Origin: Bacteroidota bacterium
Lineage (GTDB): Bacteria > Bacteroidota > Bacteroidia > Bacteroidales > F082
DNA: 36,064 bases
Assembly: GCA_016845175.1 (NCBI GenBank)
Contig: JAERTD010000087.1
Span: forward strand, 1 to 36,064
Direction of reading: 5' to 3'
Below the pieces are notes generated by a model. The model worked only from the letters and a program-made list of their open reading frames with translations. It was not told the origin of the DNA and did not search any database. The translations under genes and the position numbers were made by a program. Below are positions 1 to 10,189 of the stretch, piece by piece. Every line of letters begins with the position of its first letter. Position 1 is the stretch's first letter.

Positions 1-86
1 CATGGCATTCTGTACCAAACATGGTTTGTGGCAGAGTGATGAGGTGGAAGTAAGTGTAGGCTAAGTATTCCTCTTACAATGAAATG

Positions 87-120
87 AAGCTGTTTGTCCC
101 TTGGGCAGACAGCTTTTTTA
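87..120 (+). terminator. Rho-independent terminator of an upstream gene
   Basis: Stem AAGCTGTTTGTCCC / GGGCAGACAGCTT with G-U pairs and a short loop, followed by a run of seven T. It reads in the plus direction, so it ends a transcript entering from the left edge. The gene it serves is not identifiable from the first 86 bases. Confidence 0.75.
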
Positions 121-261
121 TTTGCCATATGGCCTAATTTAATTAGTTCATCCTACTTCATGGTCTTATGCTACAACTTGCTATCATTTAAAAATGGAGA
201 GAAGCAGTGACAAACAGAAGGATAGCAGCCAGAATTCAATTCTCCATAGCACCTTTTTTAT

Positions 262-270
262 TAGCTTTGC
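262..270 (+). promoter_or_regulatory. Candidate -7 element for ileS
   Basis: TAGCTTTGC matches the Bacteroidota -7 consensus TAnnTTTGY and lies 38 bases before the ileS start. No convincing TTTG -33 element is seen at the expected distance, so the call rests on the -7 box and position. Confidence 0.5.
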
Positions 271-308
271 AGCCAATTTTTTAATTAACAATTAAGTACG
301 CATCTTAC

Positions 309-3300
309 ATGGGAGCTAAATACAAAGAATATAAACAGCTGAACTTGCCTCAGCTTGCAGAAGAAGTGAGGGCAGATTGGGAAGAAAAAGATGTATTCGG
401 ACAGAGCTTAAAGAATAGAGAAGGAAATGCTCCTTTTGTTTTTTATGAAGGCCCACCTTCCGCCAATGGCGTTCCGGGTATTCACCATGTGATGGCACGT
501 ACCATAAAGGATTTGTTTTGTCGCTATCAGACCTTAAAGGGTAAATATGTTTCACGAAAAGCAGGCTGGGATACCCATGGCTTACCAGTTGAAATCAGCG
601 TGGAAAAAACCCTGGGTATTACCAAAGAAGATATCGGAAAAAAAATCACTGTAGAAGACTATAACAAAGCCTGCCGTAAGGAGGTGCTTAAATACAAAGA
701 CCTTTGGGATGATTTGACCAAGAAGGTGGGTTATTGGGTTGATCTGGATCATCCTTATATCACCTTCGATAACAAATACATTGAGACCGTTTGGTATATA
801 CTAAAACAATTATTTGACAAGGAGTTATTATACAAAGGTTATACCATCCAACCCTACTCACCTGCAGCAGGGACTGGTTTGAGTACACATGAACTAAACC
901 AACCGGGTTGCTACAAGGATGTAACAGATACCACAGCTGTAGCTCAGTTTAAAGTAATCCGTGAAGAGGCTACCCATAAGGTTTTTGATGGAGTTGAAAC
1001 GGATCTGTACATATTAGCCTGGACCACCACTCCCTGGACCTTACCTTCCAATACTGCATTGGCCGTTGGGGATAAAATAGATTATGTTAAGGTAAGAACC
1101 TTTAACCCCTATACTGGTAAACCTATAACTGTTATTCTTGCCAAAGAACGTTTTGGAGCCTACTTCAATGAAAAGGATAAGGATTTGAAACTGGAAGATT
1201 ACCAGGTAGGTGACAAGAAAGTTCCTTACACCATTATGGGTGAATGTAAGGGCTTTGAATTAACAGGCATCAGCTATGAAGCTTTGTTCCCCTGGATAAA
1301 ACCCATGGGAAAAGCCTATGAAGTGATTCCAGGTGATTTTGTTACCACAGAAGATGGTACAGGTATCGTTCATATCGCACCAACTTTTGGTGCAGATGAT
1401 GACAGGGTTGCCAAAGCCATGGGTATTGAGCCTCTTGTATTGATAGACAAAACCGGTGACAGACGTCCGATGGTTGATCTGAAAGGCAGGTTTTTCACCT
1501 TGGATGAAATGGATGAGAATTTTGTTCGCGATTATGTGGATGTTGACCTGTACAACGAATTTGCCGGTCGTTATGTGAAAAACGATTTCGACAGCGAACT
1601 TGGACCCAAAGATGTGACCCTGGATATCGATCTGGCTGTGCATCTGAAAAAGAATAATCTGGCTTTCAGGGTCGAAAAACATGTACACAACTATCCCCAT
1701 TGCTGGCGTACTGATAAGCCCATACTGTATTATCCCCTCGACTCCTGGTTTGTGAAAACCACTGCTATGAAGAAGCGGATGATCGAACTCAATAATACGA
1801 TTAACTGGAAGCCAAAAGCAACTGGTGAAGGCCGTTTCGGAAACTGGCTGGAAAATTTGGTTGACTGGAATCTGTCGCGTTCACGCTTTTGGGGTGTACC
1901 ACTACCCATTTGGGTAAGTAAAGATCGCACAGAAATTAAATGTATTGGTTCAGCAGCTGAATTAAAAACTGAATTGGAAAAAGCAGTTGCTGCTGGAGTA
2001 ACTGATAAGAATCCCATGGCAGATTTCATAATTGATGACATGAGTCAGGAGAATTATGAAAGCTTCGATTTCCACCGTCCTTATGTGGATGAAATAAAAC
2101 TGGTTTCTGAAACCGGGCAAACACTATATCGTGAGCCTGGCCTCATCGATGTTTGGTTCGACTCAGGATCTATGCCTTATGCGCAATTCCATTATCCATT
2201 TGAAAACAAAGAATTGTTTGAAAACAATTACCCCGCTGATTTCATCGCCGAAGGCGTTGATCAAACCAGAGGTTGGTTTTTCACCTTGCATGCCATTGCC
2301 ACCATGATGTTTGATTCTGTGGCCTATAAAACTGTGGTTTCCAATGGCTTGGTCCTGGATAAGGAAGGCAACAAAATGTCTAAAAGACTTAACAATGCTG
2401 TGGATCCCTTTGAAACCATCAACAAATTTGGACCTGATGCCACCCGTTGGTATATGATTACCAATTCCCAACCCTGGGATAACTTAAGGTTTAACATCAG
2501 TGGCGTGGATGAGGTGAGAAGGAAATTCCTGGGTACCTTGTATAATACCTATGCATTCTTTGCCTTATATGCCAATATTGATGGTTTCAGCTATGAGGAA
2601 GCTGAAATTCCGGTATCCGAAAGGACAGAGCTGGATCGCTGGATATTATCTGAACTGAATTCTCTGATCAAAACGGTGGATACCGCTCTTGGCAATTATG
2701 AACCTACCCGCGCGGGACGTGCCATTCAGTATTTTGTAAATGAACACCTGAGCAACTGGTATGTGCGATTATCCAGAAGAAGGTTCTGGAAAGGGGCATA
2801 TACCAAAGATAAAATTGAGGCTTACCAGACTTTATACAAATGTATCGAAGTGGTATGTCAGTTGTCATCTCCCATTGCACCCTTCTTCACCGACAGGGTA
2901 TTCACCGATTTGAATAAGGTGTCAAGGCGTTTTGATGTGGATTCTATTCATTTAACCGATTTCCCTGAAGTGGATGAAAGCATCATCGATAAAGATTTGG
3001 AAGAACGCATGGAACTGGCACAGAAAGTTACCTCCATGGTACTTTCGCTTCGTAAAAAGAGCAATGTGAGGGTTCGTCAACCACTGAACAAAATCATGAT
3101 TCCGGTTTTGAATCCAAGAATTAAAGAGGTACTGGAATCCATTGAAGACCTGATTCTTTCAGAAGTAAATGTCAAGCAATTGGAATACATCACTGATGAT
3201 GCCGGTATTTTGGTCAAGAAAATAAAAGCCAATTTCAAAAGCCTAGGACCAAAATTTGGCAAGATGATGAAACAATTGGCCGGTGCCATCCATGGCCTGG

Positions 3301-3740
3301 ATCAGGATGACATCAGAAAATTTGAGCGTGAAGGCCTATTGAAACTGAATATTAATGGCGAGGAAGTTGCGATTGATCTCAACGATGTTGACATCACTAC
3401 CCAGGATATTCCTGGTTGGAGTGTGGCCAATCAGGATCACCTGACTGTTGCATTGGACATTACCATTACTGATGATTTACAGCAGGAAGGACTGGCCCGC
3501 GAATTTGTGAACAGGATACAAAACCTGAGAAAAGATCGTGGACTTGATGTGACTGATCGTATCAGTCTTGAAATAGAATCAAATGAAGAAACGGATCAGG
3601 CTTTTAATACTTTTAAAGACTATATTTGCGCCGAAACACTTGCTGGTTTGAGTTTTAGCGATCATATAGATGGTGATGATGCTGAGGTATTTGAACTAAT
3701 TGAAGGTATGAAAACGAAGCTTAAACTAAAAAAACAATAA
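309..3740 (+). CDS. ileS: Isoleucyl-tRNA synthetase
   Basis: Cytoplasmic class I aminoacyl-tRNA synthetase that charges tRNA-Ile with isoleucine using ATP and removes mischarged valine. At 1143 residues it has the long form usual in Bacteroidota. The HIGH-type signature is the variant PGIHHVMA near residues 56-63, inside a typical N-terminal block ending GWDTHGLPVE. The editing (CP1) insertion follows at roughly residues 200-420. The second ATP-binding motif KMSKR is at residues 689-693, followed by the helical anticodon-binding domain and a C-terminal region. The ATG fits the family N-terminus. The HIGH variant and length suggest the eukaryote-like IleRS2 class, several members of which are known to resist mupirocin; that assignment is inferred. 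It appears to be monocistronic, with 224 bases to the next gene. Confidence 0.98.
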   Translation: MGAKYKEYKQLNLPQLAEEVRADWEEKDVFGQSLKNREGNAPFVFYEGPPSANGVPGIHHVMARTIKDLFCRYQTLKGKYVSRKAGWDTHGLPVEISVEKTLGITKEDIGKKITVEDYNKACRKEVLKYKDLWDDLTKKVGYWVDLDHPYITFDNKYIETVWYILKQLFDKELLYKGYTIQPYSPAAGTGLSTHELNQPGCYKDVTDTTAVAQFKVIREEATHKVFDGVETDLYILAWTTTPWTLPSNTALAVGDKIDYVKVRTFNPYTGKPITVILAKERFGAYFNEKDKDLKLEDYQVGDKKVPYTIMGECKGFELTGISYEALFPWIKPMGKAYEVIPGDFVTTEDGTGIVHIAPTFGADDDRVAKAMGIEPLVLIDKTGDRRPMVDLKGRFFTLDEMDENFVRDYVDVDLYNEFAGRYVKNDFDSELGPKDVTLDIDLAVHLKKNNLAFRVEKHVHNYPHCWRTDKPILYYPLDSWFVKTTAMKKRMIELNNTINWKPKATGEGRFGNWLENLVDWNLSRSRFWGVPLPIWVSKDRTEIKCIGSAAELKTELEKAVAAGVTDKNPMADFIIDDMSQENYESFDFHRPYVDEIKLVSETGQTLYREPGLIDVWFDSGSMPYAQFHYPFENKELFENNYPADFIAEGVDQTRGWFFTLHAIATMMFDSVAYKTVVSNGLVLDKEGNKMSKRLNNAVDPFETINKFGPDATRWYMITNSQPWDNLRFNISGVDEVRRKFLGTLYNTYAFFALYANIDGFSYEEAEIPVSERTELDRWILSELNSLIKTVDTALGNYEPTRAGRAIQYFVNEHLSNWYVRLSRRRFWKGAYTKDKIEAYQTLYKCIEVVCQLSSPIAPFFTDRVFTDLNKVSRRFDVDSIHLTDFPEVDESIIDKDLEERMELAQKVTSMVLSLRKKSNVRVRQPLNKIMIPVLNPRIKEVLESIEDLILSEVNVKQLEYITDDAGILVKKIKANFKSLGPKFGKMMKQLAGAIHGLDQDDIRKFEREGLLKLNINGEEVAIDLNDVDITTQDIPGWSVANQDHLTVALDITITDDLQQEGLAREFVNRIQNLRKDRGLDVTDRISLEIESNEETDQAFNTFKDYICAETLAGLSFSDHIDGDDAEVFELIEGMKTKLKLKKQ

Positions 3741-3781
3741 TAAAAAAAGAGTGACTGATTGTACTAAAATGTGTATTTATG

Positions 3782-3797
3782 CCGTATATTTATACGG
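3782..3797. promoter_or_regulatory. Inverted repeat, possible operator
   Basis: CCGTATA-TT-TATACGG is a perfect 7-bp inverted repeat with a two-base centre, in the gap between ileS and the DksA-like gene. Two bases are too few for a stable RNA hairpin loop, so a protein-binding site is the more natural reading. No regulator can be named. Confidence 0.3.
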
Positions 3798-3964
3798 ACG
3801 ATCGAAGGAAGCATTGCAGTTTGATCAGACGAAATAGATCATAGGCTTTTTGCTGATGGTAGAAACATGAAACGCAAAGGCCTTAGGACTGAGAATAAGT
3901 ATAACCCAAAAGGCTTATCTCAAATTTTCAAATAAGTGATTTTTAATGTTGAAAATTTAAACCG

Positions 3965-4375
3965 ATGAAAGAAAAAAAGAACGATAGTAAGAAAACCAGG
4001 TATAATGAAGAGGAGTTGGCTGAATTCAAAGGCATTATAATGAACAAATTGGAAAAAGCCAAAGCTGACCTGGTCTTGCTAACAGAAGCCTACACCAACC
4101 ACAGTGAAAATGACACCAACGACACCTCCCCAACCTTTAAGGTACTGGAAGAGGGTCAGCAGGTACTTTCAAAAGAAGAAAACAGCCGACTGGCAGCTCG
4201 GCAGCAGCGTTTCATAACCAACCTTGAAAACGCCTTGGTTAGAATCGAGAATGAAACCTATGGTATTTGTCGTGTTACCGGAAAACTCATTAGCAAGGAG
4301 CGCCTGAGAGCAGTGCCACATGCTACCTTGAGTATCGAAGCCAAACGCAACCAGTCGAAACCAAAAACTCTGTAA
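3965..4375 (+). CDS. DksA/TraR-family C4-type zinc finger-like protein
   Basis: Predicted RNA polymerase-associated regulator of the DksA/TraR superfamily, 136 residues. A charged N-terminus (residues 1-20) leads into a long helical segment (about 20-98) of the coiled-coil type that enters the RNA polymerase secondary channel. The tip (about 46-58) is rich in Asp, Asn and Thr. The C-terminal zinc-finger position at 100-124 reads YGICRVTGKLI followed by RAVPHATLS. Only one Cys (C102) of the usual four remains; T105-G106 replace the second Cys, and His119 lies further on. This form is usual in Bacteroidota. The stop is 18 bases before lspA, so the two are probably co-transcribed. Confidence 0.9.
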   Translation: MKEKKNDSKKTRYNEEELAEFKGIIMNKLEKAKADLVLLTEAYTNHSENDTNDTSPTFKVLEEGQQVLSKEENSRLAARQQRFITNLENALVRIENETYGICRVTGKLISKERLRAVPHATLSIEAKRNQSKPKTL

Positions 4376-4393
4376 ATCCTAACAACCATACAG

Positions 4394-5005
4394 TTGAAGA
4401 AATCAATTGCTATCATATTACTGGTTCTGATTTTGGACCAGGTTTTTAAAGTATGGGTAAAATTAAACTTTACCCTGGGTGAGGAAATATCAGTCATGGG
4501 CGATTGGTTCATGTTGTATTTCACAGAAAACAACGGCATGGCCTTCGGCATGCAGTTCGGTGGAGAATGGGGAAAGCTTAGCCTTAGTATTTTCAGGATT
4601 CTGGCCATCACAGCCATTGGTGTTTACCTGTATATGCTCAGCCGAAGAAAGAAGAATTTTGGACTGATTTTCAGTGTCTCATTGATATTTGCCGGCGCTC
4701 TTGGAAATATAATCGATAGTGCTGTTTATGGTTTGATTTTTACTCAGAGCACTTACCACAGTTTGGCTGAAGTGGCGTCCAATGGCAATGGATATGCGAG
4801 CTTTTTGCATGGCCGTGTGGTGGACATGTTGTATTTCCCAATTATTCAACTCAAACAAATGAATGCCCCAGCCTGGATACCGGATTTCATTTTTGGATCC
4901 GATGGTCGTTTTATTTTCTTTCGACCCATTTTTAACATTGCCGATTCAGCAATTACCATTGGTGTCTTCTGGCTAATTTTGTTTGAAAGAAAGAACCTTC
5001 AGTAG
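4394..5005 (+). CDS. lspA: Lipoprotein signal peptidase (signal peptidase II)
   Basis: Inner-membrane aspartyl protease that cleaves the signal peptide of diacylglyceryl-modified prolipoproteins. The 203 residues hold four predicted membrane helices. Family motifs seen are DQ at 15-16, ENNGMAFG at 45-52, GNIID at 104-108, VVD with catalytic D144, and FNIAD with catalytic D184. The segment between GNIID and VVD is longer than in E. coli, a feature shared by Bacteroidota enzymes. The start is TTG; it gives the expected Lys-Lys-hydrophobic N-terminus, and there is no ATG nearby in frame. Substrates in this window would include the lipoproteins at 6981, 7967 and 26028. Confidence 0.95.
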   Translation: MKKSIAIILLVLILDQVFKVWVKLNFTLGEEISVMGDWFMLYFTENNGMAFGMQFGGEWGKLSLSIFRILAITAIGVYLYMLSRRKKNFGLIFSVSLIFAGALGNIIDSAVYGLIFTQSTYHSLAEVASNGNGYASFLHGRVVDMLYFPIIQLKQMNAPAWIPDFIFGSDGRFIFFRPIFNIADSAITIGVFWLILFERKNLQ

Positions 5006-5085
5006 ATCACCTGAAGCCTTAACCTTGTGAATTTCCACTTCTGGTTTTCCCTTCCAAAAGCTGATGTCAACTGACTTAGAACTAA

Positions 5086-6702
<1,617 letters not shown>

Positions 6703-6709
6703 TTAGGAC

Positions 6710-6943
6710 ATGAAACTTGAGATCATCACCCCCGATAAAACCATCTTTGAAGGTGAGGCCGAATTGGTTCAGCTACCTGGAATTGATGGGTCCTTCGAAA
6801 TTCTAAATAATCACGCTCCCCTGATATCTGCATTGGACACTGGAAAAATTAAAGTGAAAACCGCAGGAGTGGAGTCATTTTATGAAATCAACGGAGGAGT
6901 AATAGAAGTATTGGATAACAAGGTTTTGATCCTGGCCCAGTAA
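6710..6943 (+). CDS. atpC: F1 ATP synthase subunit epsilon (short form)
   Basis: Central-stalk subunit linking the gamma shaft to the c-ring. Only the N-terminal beta-sandwich is encoded: 77 residues against about 130-140 in E. coli. Motifs are ITPDKTIFEGEA, LPGIDGSFEILNNHAPL and the glycine turn INGGVIEV. The C-terminal two-helix domain, which inhibits ATP hydrolysis in other bacteria, is absent. The stop and terminator follow directly, and no frameshifted remainder is seen, so this is the normal short form of the phylum. Confidence 0.96.
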   Translation: MKLEIITPDKTIFEGEAELVQLPGIDGSFEILNNHAPLISALDTGKIKVKTAGVESFYEINGGVIEVLDNKVLILAQ

Positions 6944-6969
6944 ACCCTGACAAACGACAAATTAAGACG

Positions 6970-6998
6970 CCCGGTAGCTTTTAGTTGCCGGGTTTTTC
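6970..6998 (+). terminator. Terminator of atpDC
   Basis: CCCGGTAGC / GTTGCCGGG, a 9-bp stem with two G-U pairs and a 5-base loop, followed by TTTTTCTT. The right arm is also the last codons and stop of the convergent lipoprotein gene that ends at 6981. Confidence 0.85.
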
Positions 6999-7811
6999 TT
7001 TGCAATAAATTTCCACAGCTTTCTTTGCGTTTTCAAGGCCCATGTCTGCTGCCTGTTGCCAATCCATACAGGCCTCATCCTGACGTTTCATATAAAAAAA
7101 AGCTAGTCCGCGGTTCATATAGGCATTGGCATTTTCTGAATCATATTTGATTGACTGGTTCAAATCGTTCAAAGCCAGTTTGTATTGCTTTTGTTGACCA
7201 AGCAAAGTTCCGCGGTTGTAATAAGCCAGGCCATATGCGGGTGCACTTTCAATGGCCATATTATATAATTCCATGGCTTTGGAAAAATCTCCACGCTCAA
7301 AATGAATCAAACCTGCAGCTGTTATAGATGCACTGTCGTTGGGGTTGATGCGGAAGGCATCTTCATAAAATGACAAAGAGAGGTTCTTTTGGTTCAGGTC
7401 ATAATAGATCTTCCCCAAATTATAAAAGGCCTTATCATTATCAGGTTTATAGGTCAGCGATAATTTAAAGGCATCACTCGCCTTGTCAAGTTCACCTGAT
7501 TTATAATACTGAATACCGTTGTTAAACGCAGTTCGGGCACGCCTGAGTTCCAGCAGGGTGTCCTCCTTTACTTCAGCTACTTCATTGGTTTGCACGATGT
7601 CTCTTTCGCTTGGGCCAGGTGCAGGAAGCATCACTTCCTTTTTTTCAGTGTTGATATCAATGGTGGCCACACCATCCTCGGTGCTTAGCTGTACAGGAGA
7701 CTGTGCGGTAGAATCAGTTGCTGCTTTTTTGTTTTCTGTAGACGATTTTTCAACCTGTCCGCAGGCAGATATTATGATTAACAAGCCGACAACTAACAAT
7801 AGGTTTCTCAT
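6981..7811 (-). CDS. TPR-repeat lipoprotein
   Basis: Predicted envelope lipoprotein of 276 residues from the ATG at 7811; an upstream in-frame ATG would bury the signal peptide. MRNLLLVVGLLIIISAC is a lipoprotein signal sequence with the lipobox Cys at residue 17. A low-complexity Ser/Thr/Gln/Asp linker follows to about residue 95. The rest is a run of tetratricopeptide-type helices, with repeated patterns such as AFYNLGKIYYDLNQ, AYYNRGTLLGQQKQ and AYMNRGLAFFYMKR. TPR domains are protein-binding scaffolds; the partner is unknown. It lies between the two ATP synthase units on the opposite strand, and nothing in its sequence links it to ATP synthase. Confidence 0.85.
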   Translation of the reverse strand: MRNLLLVVGLLIIISACGQVEKSSTENKKAATDSTAQSPVQLSTEDGVATIDINTEKKEVMLPAPGPSERDIVQTNEVAEVKEDTLLELRRARTAFNNGIQYYKSGELDKASDAFKLSLTYKPDNDKAFYNLGKIYYDLNQKNLSLSFYEDAFRINPNDSASITAAGLIHFERGDFSKAMELYNMAIESAPAYGLAYYNRGTLLGQQKQYKLALNDLNQSIKYDSENANAYMNRGLAFFYMKRQDEACMDWQQAADMGLENAKKAVEIYCKEKPGN

Positions 7812-7831
7812 GGTTGATATTTTAATTGCTG

Positions 7832-7840
7832 GCAAAGATA
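7832..7840 (-). promoter_or_regulatory. Candidate -7 element for the TPR lipoprotein gene
   Basis: On the minus strand TATCTTTGC fits TAnnTTTGY, 20 bases before the chosen ATG at 7811. This supports that start over the one further upstream at 7862. Confidence 0.55.
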
Positions 7841-7966
7841 AGTAACAAATAATACTTAACACTTAAAAGCAATCAAATCACCCGAACACAAGTGTTAAGA
7901 AATCTAAAAAGGAAGTTTAATTCTTAAAAATGGAGAAAATTCTGAAAATATGATAAATATCAATTA

Positions 7967-8464
7967 TTATTGTTCAATAATATCATGTGCAGGCATGGAA
8001 AGGTGGGCTTGTACAATCTTCCATTCACCTTGCTGTTTTTCCAATATACCTGTGAACCTCAGGCCTTCAAAGCTTTTTGCCTCTCCCTGATATACAAAAT
8101 TGTAGTTAAGAAATTCAGCAAACCAGGCCGTACTTCCATCATTACTTATTTTTATAAATTGATCGTATACCGAAATATAAGTTTCATCAATTTGTTCGTA
8201 TTGTTCCTTTATGGCGTTTTTAATATTCACCCATCCCATGAGTTTTTCATCAGAGTCGGTCCCAAATAAAATGATGTCACTATCCGGTGCCCAGATCTTT
8301 TGAATCAGGTCAAAATCTTCGGTCTCATTTGCAGTGACCCATTGATCCAAAACGTTTTCAATGGCAAGGGTTTCATCTGCTTTATTAGTGTTCGAATTAA
8401 AGCTATTGCAGGCAGTCAGAAGGAGCAATCCGGCGCACAAAAATACCAGGCTAAGTTGTTTCAT
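7967..8464 (-). CDS. SnoaL/NTF2-like domain lipoprotein
   Basis: Predicted lipoprotein of 165 residues. The chosen start at 8464 gives MKQLSLVFLCAGLLLLTAC, a signal peptide with lipobox Cys19. The mature part has the NTF2-like cone-fold pattern of the DUF4440/SnoaL_3 group: an N-terminal helix (ENVLDQWVTANETEDFDLI), a WAPDSDIILFG strand, then alternating strands ending GEWKIVQAHLSMP. Such domains bind small molecules or form dimers; no substrate can be named. No catalytic motif is evident. It points the same way as the neighbouring TPR lipoprotein gene, 155 bases upstream of it, so they may or may not share a transcript. Confidence 0.8.
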   Translation of the reverse strand: MKQLSLVFLCAGLLLLTACNSFNSNTNKADETLAIENVLDQWVTANETEDFDLIQKIWAPDSDIILFGTDSDEKLMGWVNIKNAIKEQYEQIDETYISVYDQFIKISNDGSTAWFAEFLNYNFVYQGEAKSFEGLRFTGILEKQQGEWKIVQAHLSMPAHDIIEQ

Positions 8465-8613
8465 AATGATAGAGATAAGGTTCAACAATTTCTTTGATTG
8501 TGAATATACAACTTTTTATTAGGACTGTCAAATTTGAATTCAGCTTTCCAACACTAACAGTATCATAGTTTAAAGATCAGAAAATCAGGCAGTTTATTAA
8601 TTTTTAAAAAGAC

Positions 8614-8645
8614 TTTCGTAATTCAGCATTTATTCGTAAAATTGC
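8614..8645 (+). promoter_or_regulatory. Candidate promoter of atpBEFHAG
   Basis: TTTCG at 8614-8618 and TAAAATTGC at 8637-8645, spacer 18. Each box differs by one base from TTTG and TAnnTTTGC. It lies 33 bases before the atpB start. Confidence 0.45.
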
Positions 8646-8677
8646 ACTCAATTTAAACCACAGACTTTCCTTTGTAA

Positions 8678-9802
8678 ATGAGTGATAAATCGAGCGTTAA
8701 AAGAAACCTGATCATGATATGGATATTGTCCATAATGATGGTTCTGGGTATGCCTTCTGTTTTTGCACAACACCACCATGATGACACCCAGCAAAAGGGT
8801 GAAGATTGGGAAGAAGTTATCATGGAGGAAGAATTCAAGGCTGGTGAGATGATTATCGAGCATATTGTTGATGCTTACGAATGGCATATCATCAGCATTG
8901 GAGAAACACACGTTACGCTTCCATTGCCTGTGATACTTTATGATAAGGGCGAATGGATGGTTTTTAGTTCCTCACATTTTCATCACGGACATGATAGCTA
9001 TAAAGGTTATTTTATTTCTCATCATGAAATGAACTCAGGGAAAATAGTCCGATTGGATGAAAGTGGTGCCGAAATACGCCCCACCTTGGACATGTCGTTT
9101 ACCAAAAATGTATTGGCCATCTTTTTCAGTATGACCATATTGGTATTGGTTTTTGTATCAGTTGCCAACACTTACAAAAAGAGAAAAGGTCAGGCTCCTA
9201 AAGGCCTTCAGTCATTTCTGGAGCCCATTATTCTCTTCGTTCGCGATGATATTGCCAAAGCTTCCATCGGTGAAAAGAATTATGAAAAGTACCTGCCATT
9301 TTTGTTGACCATATTTTTCTTCATTTTGCTGAACAACATCCTGGGAATTATTCCATTTTTTCCTGGTGGAGCAAATGTTACAGGAAATATTGGTGTAACA
9401 GGTGTATTGGCAGCCTTTACGTTTATCATTACCACCTTCAGTGGCAATAAGAATTACTGGACCCATATCTTCAATGCTCCTGGCGTTCCATGGTGGTTAA
9501 AAATACCTGTACCATTGATGCCTGTTGTTGAACTTATGGGTGTATTCACCAAGCCATTTGTACTGATGGTACGTTTGTTTGCCAACATCAGTGCTGGGCA
9601 TATTATCATCCTGGGTTTTATCAGCCTTATTTTCATCTTTGGAAAAATGAGTGCTGGTTTAGGATATGGCGTTTCTGTTGTATCGGTAGGATTTTCCATT
9701 TTCATGGATTTTCTTGAGTTGTTGGTAGCCTTTATCCAGGCCTATGTATTTACCCTATTATCGGCCCTTTATTTTGGAATGGCCACAGAAGAACATCATT
9801 AA
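8678..9802 (+). CDS. atpB: F0 ATP synthase subunit a
   Basis: Membrane stator subunit that forms the two proton half-channels against the c-ring. 374 residues, about 100 more than E. coli. Residues 1-30 look like a cleavable signal peptide ending VFA-Q. A periplasmic segment of about 110 residues follows, with His-rich patches at 32-34 and 100-105. Then come the membrane helices, starting near residue 144. The essential arginine is R299 in FVLMVRLFANISAGH. The extra N-terminal domain is a known Bacteroidota trait. It heads the BEFHAG unit and is 39 bases from atpE. Confidence 0.96.
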   Translation: MSDKSSVKRNLIMIWILSIMMVLGMPSVFAQHHHDDTQQKGEDWEEVIMEEEFKAGEMIIEHIVDAYEWHIISIGETHVTLPLPVILYDKGEWMVFSSSHFHHGHDSYKGYFISHHEMNSGKIVRLDESGAEIRPTLDMSFTKNVLAIFFSMTILVLVFVSVANTYKKRKGQAPKGLQSFLEPIILFVRDDIAKASIGEKNYEKYLPFLLTIFFFILLNNILGIIPFFPGGANVTGNIGVTGVLAAFTFIITTFSGNKNYWTHIFNAPGVPWWLKIPVPLMPVVELMGVFTKPFVLMVRLFANISAGHIIILGFISLIFIFGKMSAGLGYGVSVVSVGFSIFMDFLELLVAFIQAYVFTLLSALYFGMATEEHH

Positions 9803-9829
9803 TTATTATAGAATCCATTAACTATTTAA

Positions 9830-10102
<273 letters not shown>

Positions 10103-10118
10103 ACAACCACCGATTAAT

Positions 10119-10155
10119 CTCAATACGTTGTGGCGGTAGGCTGCAACGTATTGAG
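10119..10155. promoter_or_regulatory. Perfect 12-bp hairpin between atpE and atpF
   Basis: CTCAATACGTTG at 10119-10130 and CAACGTATTGAG at 10144-10155 are exactly complementary, with a 13-base loop. The tail TTATTTTG is only weakly U-rich, so it is unlikely to be a full terminator. Its place directly after the c-subunit gene suggests partial termination or 3'-end protection that raises atpE mRNA over the downstream genes (inference). Confidence 0.7.
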
Positions 10156-10189
10156 TTATTTTGAAATCAAAAAACTAAAATTATAAATT

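Noticed and set aside
1..64. 3' end of an upstream protein gene
   Set aside because: Three short frames end here, but none gives a recognisable C-terminus. Only the terminator at 87-120 supports a gene to the left.
121..308. T-box riboswitch before ileS
   Set aside because: No T-box consensus, specifier hairpin or antiterminator is seen, and T-boxes are not expected in this phylum.
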